Source: CAYTRP01 sp964625145
GTDB taxonomy: Bacteria; Sumerlaeota; Sumerlaeia; SLMS01; JAHLLQ01
Assembly (NCBI GenBank): GCA_964625145.1
Contig: CAZVAQ010000051.1
Span: 1-21,516 of the forward strand
Direction: 5' to 3'
DNA: 21,516 nucleotides
The notes below the pieces were generated by a model that did no database searches, was not told the DNA's origin, and saw only the letters and a program-made list of their open reading frames with translations. Both the position numbers and the translations under genes were made by a program. Shown here in pieces: positions 1 through 7,113 of the stretch. The first letter of the stretch is position 1. The number at the start of each line of letters is the position of its first letter.

Positions 1-389
1 TCAAGCAGATGATCCGCGACGCCGAGGCCAACGCCCAGGCGGACGAGGAGAAGCGCGAGGAGATCACCGTCCGCAACGAGGCCGACTCCAAGATCTACGC
101 CGCCGAGAAGATGCTGAAGGAATACGGCGACAAGATCGAATCCGCCGCCAAGACCGAGATCGAATCCGCCGTCGAGAAGGGCAAGAAGGCCCTGGAGGGA
201 TCCAACCTTCAGACCATCCGCGACGCCATGACCGAGCTGGACGGCACCATGACCAAGGCTGGCGAGAAGATCTATGCCGAGGCCCATCAGGCCCACGGCG
301 GCGCCACCCCCGGCGCCGATGCCGGAGCCACCGGCGAGGAAGACGTCGTCGATGCCGAGTTCGAAAGGGTTGACGACAACAAGTCCTGA
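1..389 (+). CDS. dnaK: Chaperone DnaK (Hsp70), C-terminal fragment
   Basis: This is the last ~129 codons of a gene whose start lies left of the window; the frame is open from base 3 to the TGA at 387-389. The product is the C-terminal helical lid and tail of the Hsp70 chaperone DnaK, which closes over bound unfolded peptides in the ATP-driven cycle with DnaJ and GrpE. What shows it: the charged helical run beginning KQMIRDAEANAQADEEKREE, followed by RNEADSKIYAAEKMLKEYGD (lid helices), then a Gly/Ala-rich flexible stretch and the acidic ending EEDVVDAEFERV, the conserved DnaK C-terminal signature. The nucleotide-binding domain is not in view. A GC-rich inverted repeat follows 16 bases after the stop and probably ends the transcript. 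Nothing looks damaged. Identification is firm. Confidence 0.95.
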   Translation, partial: KQMIRDAEANAQADEEKREEITVRNEADSKIYAAEKMLKEYGDKIESAAKTEIESAVEKGKKALEGSNLQTIRDAMTELDGTMTKAGEKIYAEAHQAHGGATPGADAGATGEEDVVDAEFERVDDNKS

Positions 390-404
390 CCCCTAAGCAT
401 CCCA

Positions 405-440
405 GCCCCCCGGCAACCGGCCCGAAATCGTCCGGGGGGC
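405..440 (+). terminator. Hairpin terminator after dnaK
   Basis: A perfect 9-bp inverted repeat (GCCCCCCGG at 405-413, CCGGGGGGC at 432-440) with an 18-base loop follows the dnaK stop. There is only a weak T stretch after it (ATTT), so it may act as an imperfect terminator or an mRNA 3'-end stabiliser. Confidence 0.55.
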
Positions 441-474
441 ATCCCGATTTCCCCCAAAACCCTCGATCCCCCGA

Positions 475-507
475 CCTTTATCCTTCATCCTTTAGCCTTC
501 ATCCTTA
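475..507. repeat. TTCATCC-type dispersed repeat, left copy
   Basis: A C/T-rich run built from CTTCATCC and CTTTATCC-like heptamers lies directly upstream of the rpoZ ribosome binding site. A near-identical arrangement (TTCATCC, TTTTGCCTTCATCCTT) occurs at 20948-20982 at the other end of the window, so this is a dispersed intergenic repeat and not chance low complexity. Confidence 0.6.
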
Positions 508-524
508 CCTCCCGAGGCCTCTGC

Positions 525-761
525 ATGGACCAGAAAGACTACCACGGCATCCCCGCCACCGACGGCAAATACCTCGCCATCAACGTCCTCTCCCGCCGGG
601 CGAAGGACCTGATCAAGTCCGGCAAGCCGACGATCCCCTACGCCGAAGGCAACTTCGACCCGGTGGAAGTGGCCAAGGAAGAACTCACCCGCGGCAATCT
701 GGCCGTCCGCCGCCGCAATGAACTGACCAACGAGCTGGAGAAGTTCGAAGACATCGAGTAA
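525..761 (+). CDS. rpoZ: DNA-directed RNA polymerase omega subunit (RpoZ/Rpb6 type)
   Basis: A 78-residue protein resembling the omega subunit, a small non-catalytic part of RNA polymerase that clamps the beta' subunit and helps assembly. The recognisable segment is KYLAINVLSRRAKDLIKSGK near residues 15-34, matching the first conserved helix of omega/Rpb6 (a variant of the usual A-x-RA-x-x-L pattern), followed by PVEVAKEELTRGNL, the second conserved block with the usual 'A..E...G.L' pattern. The length fits omega proteins (60-110 residues). The ATG at 525 is preceded by GAGG (514-517) at a 7-base spacing. It stands alone after dnaK, separated by a hairpin and a repeat, and is followed by a strong intrinsic terminator, so it is probably its own transcription unit. 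The main uncertainty is divergence from well-studied omegas, not the family. Confidence 0.85.
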   Translation: MDQKDYHGIPATDGKYLAINVLSRRAKDLIKSGKPTIPYAEGNFDPVEVAKEELTRGNLAVRRRNELTNELEKFEDIE

Positions 762-802
762 TCAGCCCGACCCAACAGCCAGCAGCTCAGAACAAACATT
801 TC

Positions 803-837
803 CCCCGCCCTCGTTCAACCGACGGCGGGGATTTTTT
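803..837 (+). terminator. Rho-independent terminator of rpoZ
   Basis: CCCCGCC (803-809) pairs with GGCGGGG (824-830), with an inner TCG/CGA extension and a TTCAAC loop, and is followed by a run of six T (832-837). This is a classic intrinsic terminator 41 bases after the rpoZ stop. Confidence 0.85.
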
Positions 838-845
838 GAATGGAG

Positions 846-864
846 CGTGGGCATCCTGCCCGCG
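846..864. repeat. Short GC-rich palindrome (GGGCA-TCC-TGCCC)
   Basis: An 8-bp hairpin (846-853 with 857-864, one G-T pair) with a TCC loop. It is similar in style to the GCAGGCG-AGA-CGCCTGC element at 20798-20814. It lies just after the rpoZ terminator and has no T run, so it is better read as a dispersed palindromic element than as a second terminator. Confidence 0.45.
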
Positions 865-902
865 AGCTCGTACGACGACCGAACTTCCAAGACCAATAAG
901 TC

Positions 903-982
903 GGGCCTTCAGCCCTCGCCCCTGAGTTGCGCCACGATCATGGGGCGTTGCCCCATGCTGGTATGGATCGCGCCGTTGGCGC
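903..982. repeat. Cluster of three small hairpins beside the HNH gene
   Basis: Three hairpins occur within 80 bases: GGGC-CTTCA-GCCC (903-915), CATGGGGC-GTT-GCCCCATG (939-957, perfect 8-bp stem) and GCGCC-GTT-GGCGC (970-982). Two share the same GTT loop on this strand. There is no T run and no convincing coding frame. The layout resembles multi-hairpin dispersed intergenic elements I recall from planctomycete-like genomes, which is recollection and not a search result. It lies immediately 3' of the minus-strand HNH gene. Confidence 0.5.
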
Positions 983-1033
983 TGTGGATTGCGTGCAGCT
1001 TGCTGCCGCTCTCGCGCCACACATGCACTACTA

Positions 1034-1816
1034 TTAGCAATCCCACCCCTCCCGATGCCTCCTCAACAACTCCGGATCCGGTGTGAACTTTTGCGGAAGT
1101 CTCAGAGTCGCGCCTTCGAATCCCCTCAACCAACTCATCGCCGAATCCTTCTCAAACTTATCAACTCGGAGCTTCTCCGAGATCCGCACCACATAACCAT
1201 CCTCAATCCACATCAGGCCTCGGTCAAATGCCTTGTCGTGAAGCGCATTGAGGCAGAGGCCGTTGCGTGGGTTCAGCCGGTTGGCGGGATCTTGGGACCA
1301 CGGGACGATGTGACTGGCGACGAGCAGTTCCGGAACTGAAAGGCCTGTGACGCAGCAACGTCTGTCATAAGCGGAGATGATGCGCCGGCGAAAGAAGCTC
1401 TGATTCACGCGTACGCGAATGAGCGCATCGCGCTCGATCCCGACTGGCGGCAAATCGCGATCGTCGATGTCAGCGGATTCCTCGATGGTGCGTCCATTTT
1501 GCTTTGCCAGGATCGCCTCGCTTTCAAAAGCGAGCTGCTCGGGTTGTTCCTGAAACTCCCGCCAGACTTCCGCAACACCCTTCGCAATGCTGGTCAGGCC
1601 CCGAATGCCGCGCTGTTGCAGTGCCGGGTCCAGACTTGCAAAGTTGTTCAACTTCATCGCCACCGAACTCGGCGTGCGCCTCAGTACTTCGGCAAGCTCG
1701 ATGATCTCGCGGGTCCCTTTATCCAACCGCCCAAACGGCAATCGCCAATAGAGATTGAACGCGAGGAGGTGCTCCTCACGAGACCACGGAGCGCCGTCTC
1801 GGGTGGCTGGAGTCAC
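1034..1816 (-). CDS. HNH endonuclease family protein
   Basis: A 260-residue protein of the HNH_2-type endonuclease family, predicted to cut DNA with a metal-bound beta-beta-alpha fold. Residues 11-100 (starting WSREEHLLAFNLYW, with PFGR and SSVAMKLNNFASLDP) match the N-terminal helical domain that accompanies this family. The nuclease core runs from about 150 to 200: CCVTG (154-158), ASHIVPW (167-173, with His169), RNGLCLNALHD (184-194, with Asn185 and His193) and AFDRG, so the catalytic set looks intact. The start is GTG at 1814-1816, supported by AGAGGTGA just upstream. No methyltransferase, helicase or integrase is adjacent, so it is an orphan; a defence, restriction-like or selfish role is possible but unproven. 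The cluster of hairpin repeats lies just past its 3' end. Confidence 0.88.
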   Translation of the reverse strand: MTPATRDGAPWSREEHLLAFNLYWRLPFGRLDKGTREIIELAEVLRRTPSSVAMKLNNFASLDPALQQRGIRGLTSIAKGVAEVWREFQEQPEQLAFESEAILAKQNGRTIEESADIDDRDLPPVGIERDALIRVRVNQSFFRRRIISAYDRRCCVTGLSVPELLVASHIVPWSQDPANRLNPRNGLCLNALHDKAFDRGLMWIEDGYVVRISEKLRVDKFEKDSAMSWLRGFEGATLRLPQKFTPDPELLRRHREGWDC

Positions 1817-2121
1817 GGCTCACCTCTTCCAAAATCGCGTTCCTCCCTCTCTCGCAATCTGTGCGATTCCATCGTCACCCCTCACCCCTCCGTTCCAATT
1901 GTTCCTCATCCTATTTTTCCGACCACCTGATCCCCGCGCAAGCCGTGTTTGTGCACCATGGCGCCACTCACATTGGCGCGCGAGTCCAAGGAGTTGAAAC
2001 GGCCTCATTTTGCGCCATATACGGTGTCGGCCAAGATGCCTGGCTCAAGAGAAGCCGCACCACTACGCCACTCGCCCGGCCCAACCAAATCGGCTGATTG
2101 GAATCTTTATATCAAAGGAGA
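1817..2121. other. Intergenic region upstream of the HNH gene
   Basis: This stretch between two minus-strand genes should hold the promoter of the HNH gene. It contains a short T-rich patch (1895-1920) and an 8-base palindrome TGGCGCCA near 1959. I see no RNA gene, no persuasive coding frame and no mobile element. Confidence 0.4.
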
Positions 2122-2151
2122 CCCCCCGGTGACTCTTCGGCCACCGGGGGG
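2122..2151 (-). terminator. Hairpin terminator of the six-cysteine-repeat protein gene
   Basis: A perfect 10-bp stem (CCCCCCGGTG at 2122-2131 with CACCGGGGGG at 2142-2151). Read on the minus strand it follows the stop of the gene at 2181 by about 30 bases and is followed by TCTCCTTTGATAT, which is moderately T-rich. Confidence 0.65.
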
Positions 2152-2180
2152 AATTGAGCCATTTTGCAGAAGCGATTGAC

Positions 2181-4157
2181 CTAGTACAGCGACCAGTTTG
2201 GTTCGCCGGAGGGCGAGCCGCCCACTTGCAGCGGGATCGGGCCGTGGCTGGTTTCGGTACCGTTGGCGTCGATGTCGATCAGCACGTAGCCGCGTTGCTC
2301 ACCGGCGGTCACTGGCAGCGGATCGATCAGGCTGTAGGATGCCCCTTGGCTGGTTGATCCCTGGCCGGGGATGAGGATCGGGTTGACGCGGCCCGCGGGG
2401 GTTGCGGCGCCGGCGTTGATCTGCACGCGGTTCACATGGAAGCCCACGTTGTCGATCTCCGAGGACGTGGACCACTCGATGGTGGCGGAGTGTCCAATGC
2501 CGGGTGCGGAGGCGCTGAAGCTTTCCAGCTCGACCAACAGCGGTTCATCGGGGGTGAAGGTGAACTGGAAGGTTCCCGATCCTTGTTCATCGCTAAATCC
2601 GGACGCGGCGATCAGGTAGGTTTGGCCCTGAACAACGGGGAAGACGATTCGCGACTGCAAGTCACAGAAGTCGTCGTTCGCGACGATCAGATCATCACAG
2701 TCCAAGGCACAAGAGCCGTTGAAGGCACTGAGATGGGTGTCGAACCCCGTGAGCCCGCAAGTCTCCACGACGACCTCGCCGTTGGCCTCGGCGACAAAGG
2801 AGAACCAGATGGTGGGGGAATCCGGGCGGCAGGGATCGGTGCCGGGAAGAACGAGACTGTTGTCGTAGTCGTAGGTATCGTCGCCAATGATAGGGAGGGC
2901 TTCCTCGCAGCTGAAGGGAATCGCTGTGATGTTCAGCACTCCTTCACCGAAGTCGAATTGCGAGTAACCATTGGCGGCGAAGTAGTAGGTTCTTCCCTCG
3001 ACAACGGGCAGGACGACCAGAGGTGCAATGTCGCAGTAATCATCTTCGGCGGCGATTGCGGAGTCACAGCGCACAACGCATGAATCCGACTCGTAGATGG
3101 TCAGGAAAGAGTCGAATACATCGGTGCCGCACAGGTCGACGCTGATGTACTGTGTCTCGGTGGCCGTGTAGGAGAACCATGCCGTGGGAATTCCCGGCGC
3201 GCAGGGATCATTCAGGGGTGCGCCGGTCGTGTCGAAGGGATAGGAGCCGAACTCAGTGATCTCTTCTGCCTCAATGCAACCAAGCGGCTCGATTTCGACC
3301 GTCAGGTTGCCTGTACCAAAGTCGGACGCCGAAAATCCACTGACTGTGAAGTAGACAACAACGCCCGGTTCGAGGGGCACATAGAGCCCCCATTCTCCAT
3401 CCGCATAGCCGCAAAGGTCGGCATAAGTATAAGCTGTACTGCAATCCACCGGGCATGAGCCATCAGTCAAGTGGGCGACGAGCACGCTCTCGAAGGTCGC
3501 TTCGCCACCACCGCAAGATGTCGCGTACAGGATCCCATAGTCAGTCGCTTCGTACATGAACCAGGCAGTTGGCGAGGCTGCGGAACCTGGCGGACGGCAC
3601 GGGACACTGGCGGGAAGTCCTGTCGTGTCGAATGGATAGCTGCCTGAGCCCGTGATCTCAATCGGATCCGCGCACGATTCACCAGGAGCACCCGCCAGCG
3701 GTGAAAACGTGAAGTTCAGCACCCCCGGACCGGAATCCAATAAATCGTATCCAGAGACGACAAACAGATACTTCGTCCCCTCCTCGGCAGCGAAGGTAAT
3801 GCTCGACTGCAGCAAGCCGCAGGAATCGTTGTCTTCAGCAACAAAGCCTGTTTCGCAGTCCGCCGGACAAGTCGTGAACGACAACACAGTCAAATACGTG
3901 TCAAAGGACGAGCCGCAAAGGTCGACCGTTGCGATCCCGCCGGCCGGAGCAGTCCATTGGTAGAACACCGTCGGAGGCCCCGCAAAGCACGGGTCGTTGC
4001 CGCTCGCACCTGTCGTGTCAAAGTTGTAAGTTCCATCCGTGGTAATGACACCAGCCGTATCACAGGTGTCGCCAGCCTCCTGGGCCTGAGCCGCCCGTGG
4101 GGTCGCCAGCATCATCGCCGCGGCCGCCGCAAGGGTGAATTGTGGAAGAAGATGCAT
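2181..4157 (-). CDS. Secreted protein with four six-cysteine PPC-like repeats and C-terminal FnIII-like module
   Basis: A 658-residue exported protein of unknown function. It begins with a signal peptide (residues 1-25, a run of Ala/Met/Leu ending AAQAQ). Four repeats of about 125 residues follow (about 32-155, 162-292, 294-415, 417-537), each with an aromatic-W/F-x-[FY] core strand, a [DE]TCG or DLCG motif, D-[ST]-[FYH]-L and C-x3-C. They resemble the beta-sandwich PPC-like domains of planctomycete surface proteins. All 24 cysteines lie in these repeats, six per repeat at nearly constant spacing, consistent with three disulfides each. Residues ~540-658 form the FnIII-like module (EIDNVGFHVNR, GASYSLID, DIDANGT) shared with the two secreted proteins further right, ending NWSLY. 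The ATG at 4157 follows AGGAG closely. A surface adhesion or binding role is inferred only; no catalytic motif is visible. Confidence 0.85.
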   Translation of the reverse strand: MHLLPQFTLAAAAAMMLATPRAAQAQEAGDTCDTAGVITTDGTYNFDTTGASGNDPCFAGPPTVFYQWTAPAGGIATVDLCGSSFDTYLTVLSFTTCPADCETGFVAEDNDSCGLLQSSITFAAEEGTKYLFVVSGYDLLDSGPGVLNFTFSPLAGAPGESCADPIEITGSGSYPFDTTGLPASVPCRPPGSAASPTAWFMYEATDYGILYATSCGGGEATFESVLVAHLTDGSCPVDCSTAYTYADLCGYADGEWGLYVPLEPGVVVYFTVSGFSASDFGTGNLTVEIEPLGCIEAEEITEFGSYPFDTTGAPLNDPCAPGIPTAWFSYTATETQYISVDLCGTDVFDSFLTIYESDSCVVRCDSAIAAEDDYCDIAPLVVLPVVEGRTYYFAANGYSQFDFGEGVLNITAIPFSCEEALPIIGDDTYDYDNSLVLPGTDPCRPDSPTIWFSFVAEANGEVVVETCGLTGFDTHLSAFNGSCALDCDDLIVANDDFCDLQSRIVFPVVQGQTYLIAASGFSDEQGSGTFQFTFTPDEPLLVELESFSASAPGIGHSATIEWSTSSEIDNVGFHVNRVQINAGAATPAGRVNPILIPGQGSTSQGASYSLIDPLPVTAGEQRGYVLIDIDANGTETSHGPIPLQVGGSPSGEPNWSLY

Positions 4158-4180
4158 AATCTCCTACCGCCTTTCGAAGG
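4158..4180 (-). promoter_or_regulatory. Leader and ribosome binding site shared in style with two other secreted-protein genes
   Basis: On the minus strand the leader reads TTCGAAAGGCGGTAGGAG just before the ATG. The two paralogous secreted genes have AAAGGACGGAGAA at the same place, and one also has TTCGAAAGG. The AGGAG here is only 3 bases from the ATG, so the upstream AAAGG may take part. Confidence 0.45.
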
Positions 4181-4265
4181 TCTTTGTACAATCGGGACAG
4201 CGAATCATTCGTCAGTCTACATCAGACCTGCAACCTTGCGTCGCCGCAACACAAAAAGTCACCTG

Positions 4266-4289
4266 CTGGCAGCATTGCACCGCTGCCAG
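4266..4289 (-). terminator. Terminator of the aminotransferase gene
   Basis: An 8-bp stem (CTGGCAGC/GCTGCCAG, 8-base loop). On the minus strand a run of five T (about 4254-4258) follows some 7 bases after the hairpin, about 100 bases past the aminotransferase stop. It also lies in the upstream region of the secreted-protein gene at 2181-4157. Confidence 0.5.
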
Positions 4290-4360
4290 TGAGGTCGCCG
4301 CTTTTTCTTCGTCTTTCTTCCCCCGTTTTCTTCTTTCTTCCCTTGCACACCGATGAATGT

Positions 4361-5476
4361 TCAGTGCTTCAGCCCGAGCACCTCCGCCAGGATCCCCAGT
4401 CCGCGCTCAATCACGTTTGTGTCCGCGGCGTAGGAGATTCGGAAGTTTTGGTCCTTGTTGCTGAAGACGCCGCCGGGGACGACGAGGAGCTCCTTCTCGA
4501 TGGCGCGACGCACGAATTGCTCGCCGGTTTCGCCGGTGGGGACTTCGGGGAAGATGTAGAACGCGCCTTCGGGAGTGCGAACTGGGAAGCCGAGTTCCTT
4601 GAGGCCGTTGGCGACCAGGTCGCGACGGCGCTTGAAGAGGTTGCGCGCGTCGGTCATGTCATAATCGAGTGCGGCGACGGCTGCTTCCTGGGCCATGGAG
4701 GGCGCGCAGACATAGGTGTATTGCTGCAGGTCGGACAGTGCCTGCACGAGGTCCTTGGGTCCCGTGGCCCAACCCACGCGCCAACCGGTCATGGCGACGT
4801 TCTTTGACATGCCCGAAAGGATGATCGTGCGCTCCGGATCGGAATAATTGGCGGGGGAATCGAACGTGCCGTCGTAGACAAAGTCCTCGTAGATTTCGTC
4901 GCTGAGCAGGACCATGTCCTTTTCCTCTGCGAAGCGGGCGAGGGTCTGCAGCTCCTCGCGGTCATAGACCCGGCCGGTGGGGTTGGCGGGGGAGTTGACG
5001 ACGAGCAGCTTGCAGTTGGGTTTCCACGCGGCCTCCAGCGCTTCGCGCCGCACGCGGAAGTCGGGGTACGTGTCAAAGATGCACGCTTCGGCACCGAGGA
5101 GTTTGGCGACCTGGCGGTAGATCACGAAGTACGGATCGGAGAACATCACACCATCGCCGGGATCGAGCAGCGCCATGAAGGAGAGGTAGATGCCGCCGCT
5201 GGTGCCGGAGGTGATGATGACGTCGCCGATCTGCTGGCCACGGGCAGCATAGCGCGCCTTGAGCTTCTCGCGCAGGGTGGCGATGCCGTTGGTCATGGTG
5301 TAGCGGTTCTTGCCGGCGCGGATGGCCTCGATGGCCGCTTCCTTGTAGGGTTCAGGCACATCGTAATCCGGCAGGCCGATGGAGAGATTGCAGGGGTTCT
5401 TGAGCTGCGCGGCGAGACTGAAGACCTTGCGGATGCCACTGGCGTCGATGGAGTGGCGGCGGTTGGAGAGTTTCAT
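4361..5476 (-). CDS. Class I/II PLP-dependent aminotransferase (aspartate aminotransferase-like)
   Basis: A 371-residue cytoplasmic enzyme of fold-type I that moves an amino group between an amino acid and a 2-oxoacid using pyridoxal phosphate. Visible features: the substrate loop GLPDYDVP (34-41), SGTSGG (90-95) in the phosphate-binding region, the cofactor-ring contact NSPANPTG (161-168), SDEIYE (192-197, with Asp193 and Tyr196), the Schiff-base lysine Lys225 in SGMSKNVAMTGWRVGW, and the carboxylate-binding Arg346 in NFRISYA. Length is near the family norm of 370-400. The exact substrate (Asp, aromatic, Ala or other) cannot be read from motifs. The ATG at 5476 has no strong Shine-Dalgarno. 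It lies between secreted-protein genes of the same strand, but hairpins on both sides suggest separate transcription, so the neighbours say little about its pathway. Confidence 0.92.
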   Translation of the reverse strand: MKLSNRRHSIDASGIRKVFSLAAQLKNPCNLSIGLPDYDVPEPYKEAAIEAIRAGKNRYTMTNGIATLREKLKARYAARGQQIGDVIITSGTSGGIYLSFMALLDPGDGVMFSDPYFVIYRQVAKLLGAEACIFDTYPDFRVRREALEAAWKPNCKLLVVNSPANPTGRVYDREELQTLARFAEEKDMVLLSDEIYEDFVYDGTFDSPANYSDPERTIILSGMSKNVAMTGWRVGWATGPKDLVQALSDLQQYTYVCAPSMAQEAAVAALDYDMTDARNLFKRRRDLVANGLKELGFPVRTPEGAFYIFPEVPTGETGEQFVRRAIEKELLVVPGGVFSNKDQNFRISYAADTNVIERGLGILAEVLGLKH

Positions 5477-5583
5477 GGAGGGGATTCCATTGCGGAAGGG
5501 ATGAGACAGGCAATTGCGTCAGTCTTCGGGGCGGGCAATGGGTGTTTCATCCTCGCGTGCCGAAGAGACGCTCATGAAACAAG

Positions 5584-5611
5584 AATGGGCGGCTCCGAGG
5601 AGCCGCCCATT
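5584..5611 (-). terminator. Terminator of the first DUF4623-like gene
   Basis: An 11-bp perfect stem (AATGGGCGGCT/AGCCGCCCATT) with a 6-base loop. On the minus strand it follows the stop at 5640 by 28 bases and is followed by CTTGTTTC. Confidence 0.75.
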
Positions 5612-5639
5612 GGGAGTCCTGCCGTTTGCGTTTGCGGGA

Positions 5640-7091
5640 TCAGAACTGCGGCCATCCGGTCACCGAGGAGGCATTGGCCGCCCGCGTGGCCGTCACCGGG
5701 GCATGGCGCTTGACCGTGCCGTTGGCGTCGATGTCCTCGAGTATGTAGGAGCGGCTCGCGCCGGGGGCCAGGGTCTGGCTGTCGACGAGGCTGTAGGATG
5801 CGCCGTTCCCCGCGCTGGGGATCAGGATGGCGTTGACCTTGGAGTTGTCGGCGGCGCGGTAGACGTTGAAGCCGACGTTGTCGATCTCCGAGGCGGTCTC
5901 CCAATTGATGGTGACGGTGCCGGAGGGCTCGTTGACCGAGGCGCCAAGGCTTGCCAGCTCGATGAGGAGCGGTTCCTCCATGGAGAAGGAGATGATGAAG
6001 TTGTCCGTGGCCAAGCCGATGAAGCGATTGCGGGCGGTGTCGAGTGTCACCTCGCCCGCGCCATTGCCATTGGAGGCAGGAGTAGTCGCCTTGGCAGAGG
6101 TCACATGGATGGTTGCTGCGTCCACGCCGGCGGTGACTTCCGCGACTCGCACAGATGAATAGGTGGGAGAGTCCTGACCCAGGACGAAACCGACAAAGCT
6201 GCGGCCGCCAAATTCCATGTAGCGCGGCTGTACGGAGCTTTGGGGGACTACACTGAGGTCAAACGTTCCGAGCAGGTTGCCGCCGCTGTCATAGCGGCGG
6301 GCCATCTGCGTGCCATTCGTGAAGTAGTAGAAGTTTCCGGAAGGTTCCGGCGCGACGCCATAGCTGGTAATTCCGGTGTGCTCGGGCACATCAAGGAAGC
6401 TGGCGCTGGTGACAGTTCCCGTGGCCTCATCGACGGTCAACTTCGCAATGACGTTCGTCGTGGCCCGGGTGCAGCCAAAGTAGAGCGTGGTGACTCCGCC
6501 GGAGGTGGTCGCCTTCATGCTGTCGCCAATTCGGGTCATGCCGTAGGAGTTGGATGGAAAGGCGGCGCCGGTTGGCTCTTCGCCAGCGGGAGGGTTGTCG
6601 ACGGTGCGGTTGAAGTAGATGCGAGTTGGAGCACCGAGGGCGTCTTCCGTGATAACTCCGCCAGCCCCATCAGAATGCCAGCGATAGACGCGCAGCACCT
6701 GTGAATCGGCCGTGACGCCGTTGATGTCGCTTGTGGCGGCGGTCGCATAGACGGAATATGCATTACCGCCGAGTTCGACTACCTCCAGCTTGGTAAGAGT
6801 GAGCAACCCGCCGGAGATTCCAGTCGTGTTCATGGGTGGATTCAGGATCGTGCCATCAGCCGCATTGACACGGATGACATTGTTGCCGCTGCTGCGGTGG
6901 GCCACAAGCACTGTGTCAGTGACGGCGTTGTAGTCCATGCCGCGTGTCAGGGCGCCCGACAGATAGGGGGTTCCCTCGATGCGCCAGTGCTCGGTATATT
7001 GAGCTTCGGCCGTGGTTGCCACAGCCAGCAAGGCCGTCGCCATGGCGGCGGTCAGAACACCCTTCGTCATCGACTTTGCGAATGCACTCAT
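5640..7091 (-). CDS. Secreted DUF4623-like beta-propeller protein with C-terminal FnIII-like module (paralogue A)
   Basis: A 483-residue exported protein of unknown function. I start it at the ATG at 7089-7091 (MSAFAKS) because GGACGGAG lies 7 bases upstream and a signal peptide follows (residues 1-31, ending TTAEAQ); the open frame continues 54 codons further upstream without such support. Residues ~32-370 look like an all-beta, propeller-type domain of the DUF4623 kind: RGMDYNAVTDTVLVAHR, then a GISGG motif, then LRVYRWHSDG. Residues ~374-483 are the FnIII-like module (ASEIDNVGFNVYRA, GASYSLVD, EDIDANGT), ending GWPQF. The next gene to the right is a paralogue with the same plan, and the modules are nearly identical in DNA. 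The short conserved C-terminus could be a sorting or anchoring signal. Family assignment rests on recalled motifs; the function is unknown. Confidence 0.82.
   Translation of the reverse strand: MSAFAKSMTKGVLTAAMATALLAVATTAEAQYTEHWRIEGTPYLSGALTRGMDYNAVTDTVLVAHRSSGNNVIRVNAADGTILNPPMNTTGISGGLLTLTKLEVVELGGNAYSVYATAATSDINGVTADSQVLRVYRWHSDGAGGVITEDALGAPTRIYFNRTVDNPPAGEEPTGAAFPSNSYGMTRIGDSMKATTSGGVTTLYFGCTRATTNVIAKLTVDEATGTVTSASFLDVPEHTGITSYGVAPEPSGNFYYFTNGTQMARRYDSGGNLLGTFDLSVVPQSSVQPRYMEFGGRSFVGFVLGQDSPTYSSVRVAEVTAGVDAATIHVTSAKATTPASNGNGAGEVTLDTARNRFIGLATDNFIISFSMEEPLLIELASLGASVNEPSGTVTINWETASEIDNVGFNVYRAADNSKVNAILIPSAGNGASYSLVDSQTLAPGASRSYILEDIDANGTVKRHAPVTATRAANASSVTGWPQF
5745..5942 (-). repeat. 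Near-identical module DNA, copy A
   Basis: This segment, coding for the centre of the C-terminal module, matches 7552-7749 with about 8 mismatches in about 195 bases by hand alignment, much closer than the 5' halves of the same two genes. Confidence 0.75.
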
Positions 7092-7113
7092 GGCAATTCT
7101 CCGTCCTTTCGAA
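7092..7113 (-). promoter_or_regulatory. Conserved leader with ribosome binding site, paralogue A
   Basis: The minus strand reads TTCGAAAGGACGGAGAATTG just before CC-ATG. GGACGGAGAA is also present before paralogue B, and TTCGAAAGG also before the six-cysteine-repeat gene. It fixes the start codon at 7091. Confidence 0.6.

Noticed and set aside
903..982. A CRISPR array or tRNA in the hairpin cluster.
   Set aside because: There are no equal repeats with unique spacers and no cloverleaf; the stems differ in sequence and size.
847..1339. Small plus-strand open frames over the hairpin cluster and the end of the HNH gene.
   Set aside because: They run through palindromes and antisense to a real gene, with no ribosome site or known domain.
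4158..4260. Possible c-di-GMP (GEMM-I) riboswitch in the leader of the six-cysteine-repeat gene, because the minus strand reads GACGCAAGGTTGCAGGTCT.
   Set aside because: The GCAAACC block and GNRA tetraloop expected 5' of GACGCAAAGCC are missing, and I could not build the two-helix fold. A covariance-model search would settle it.
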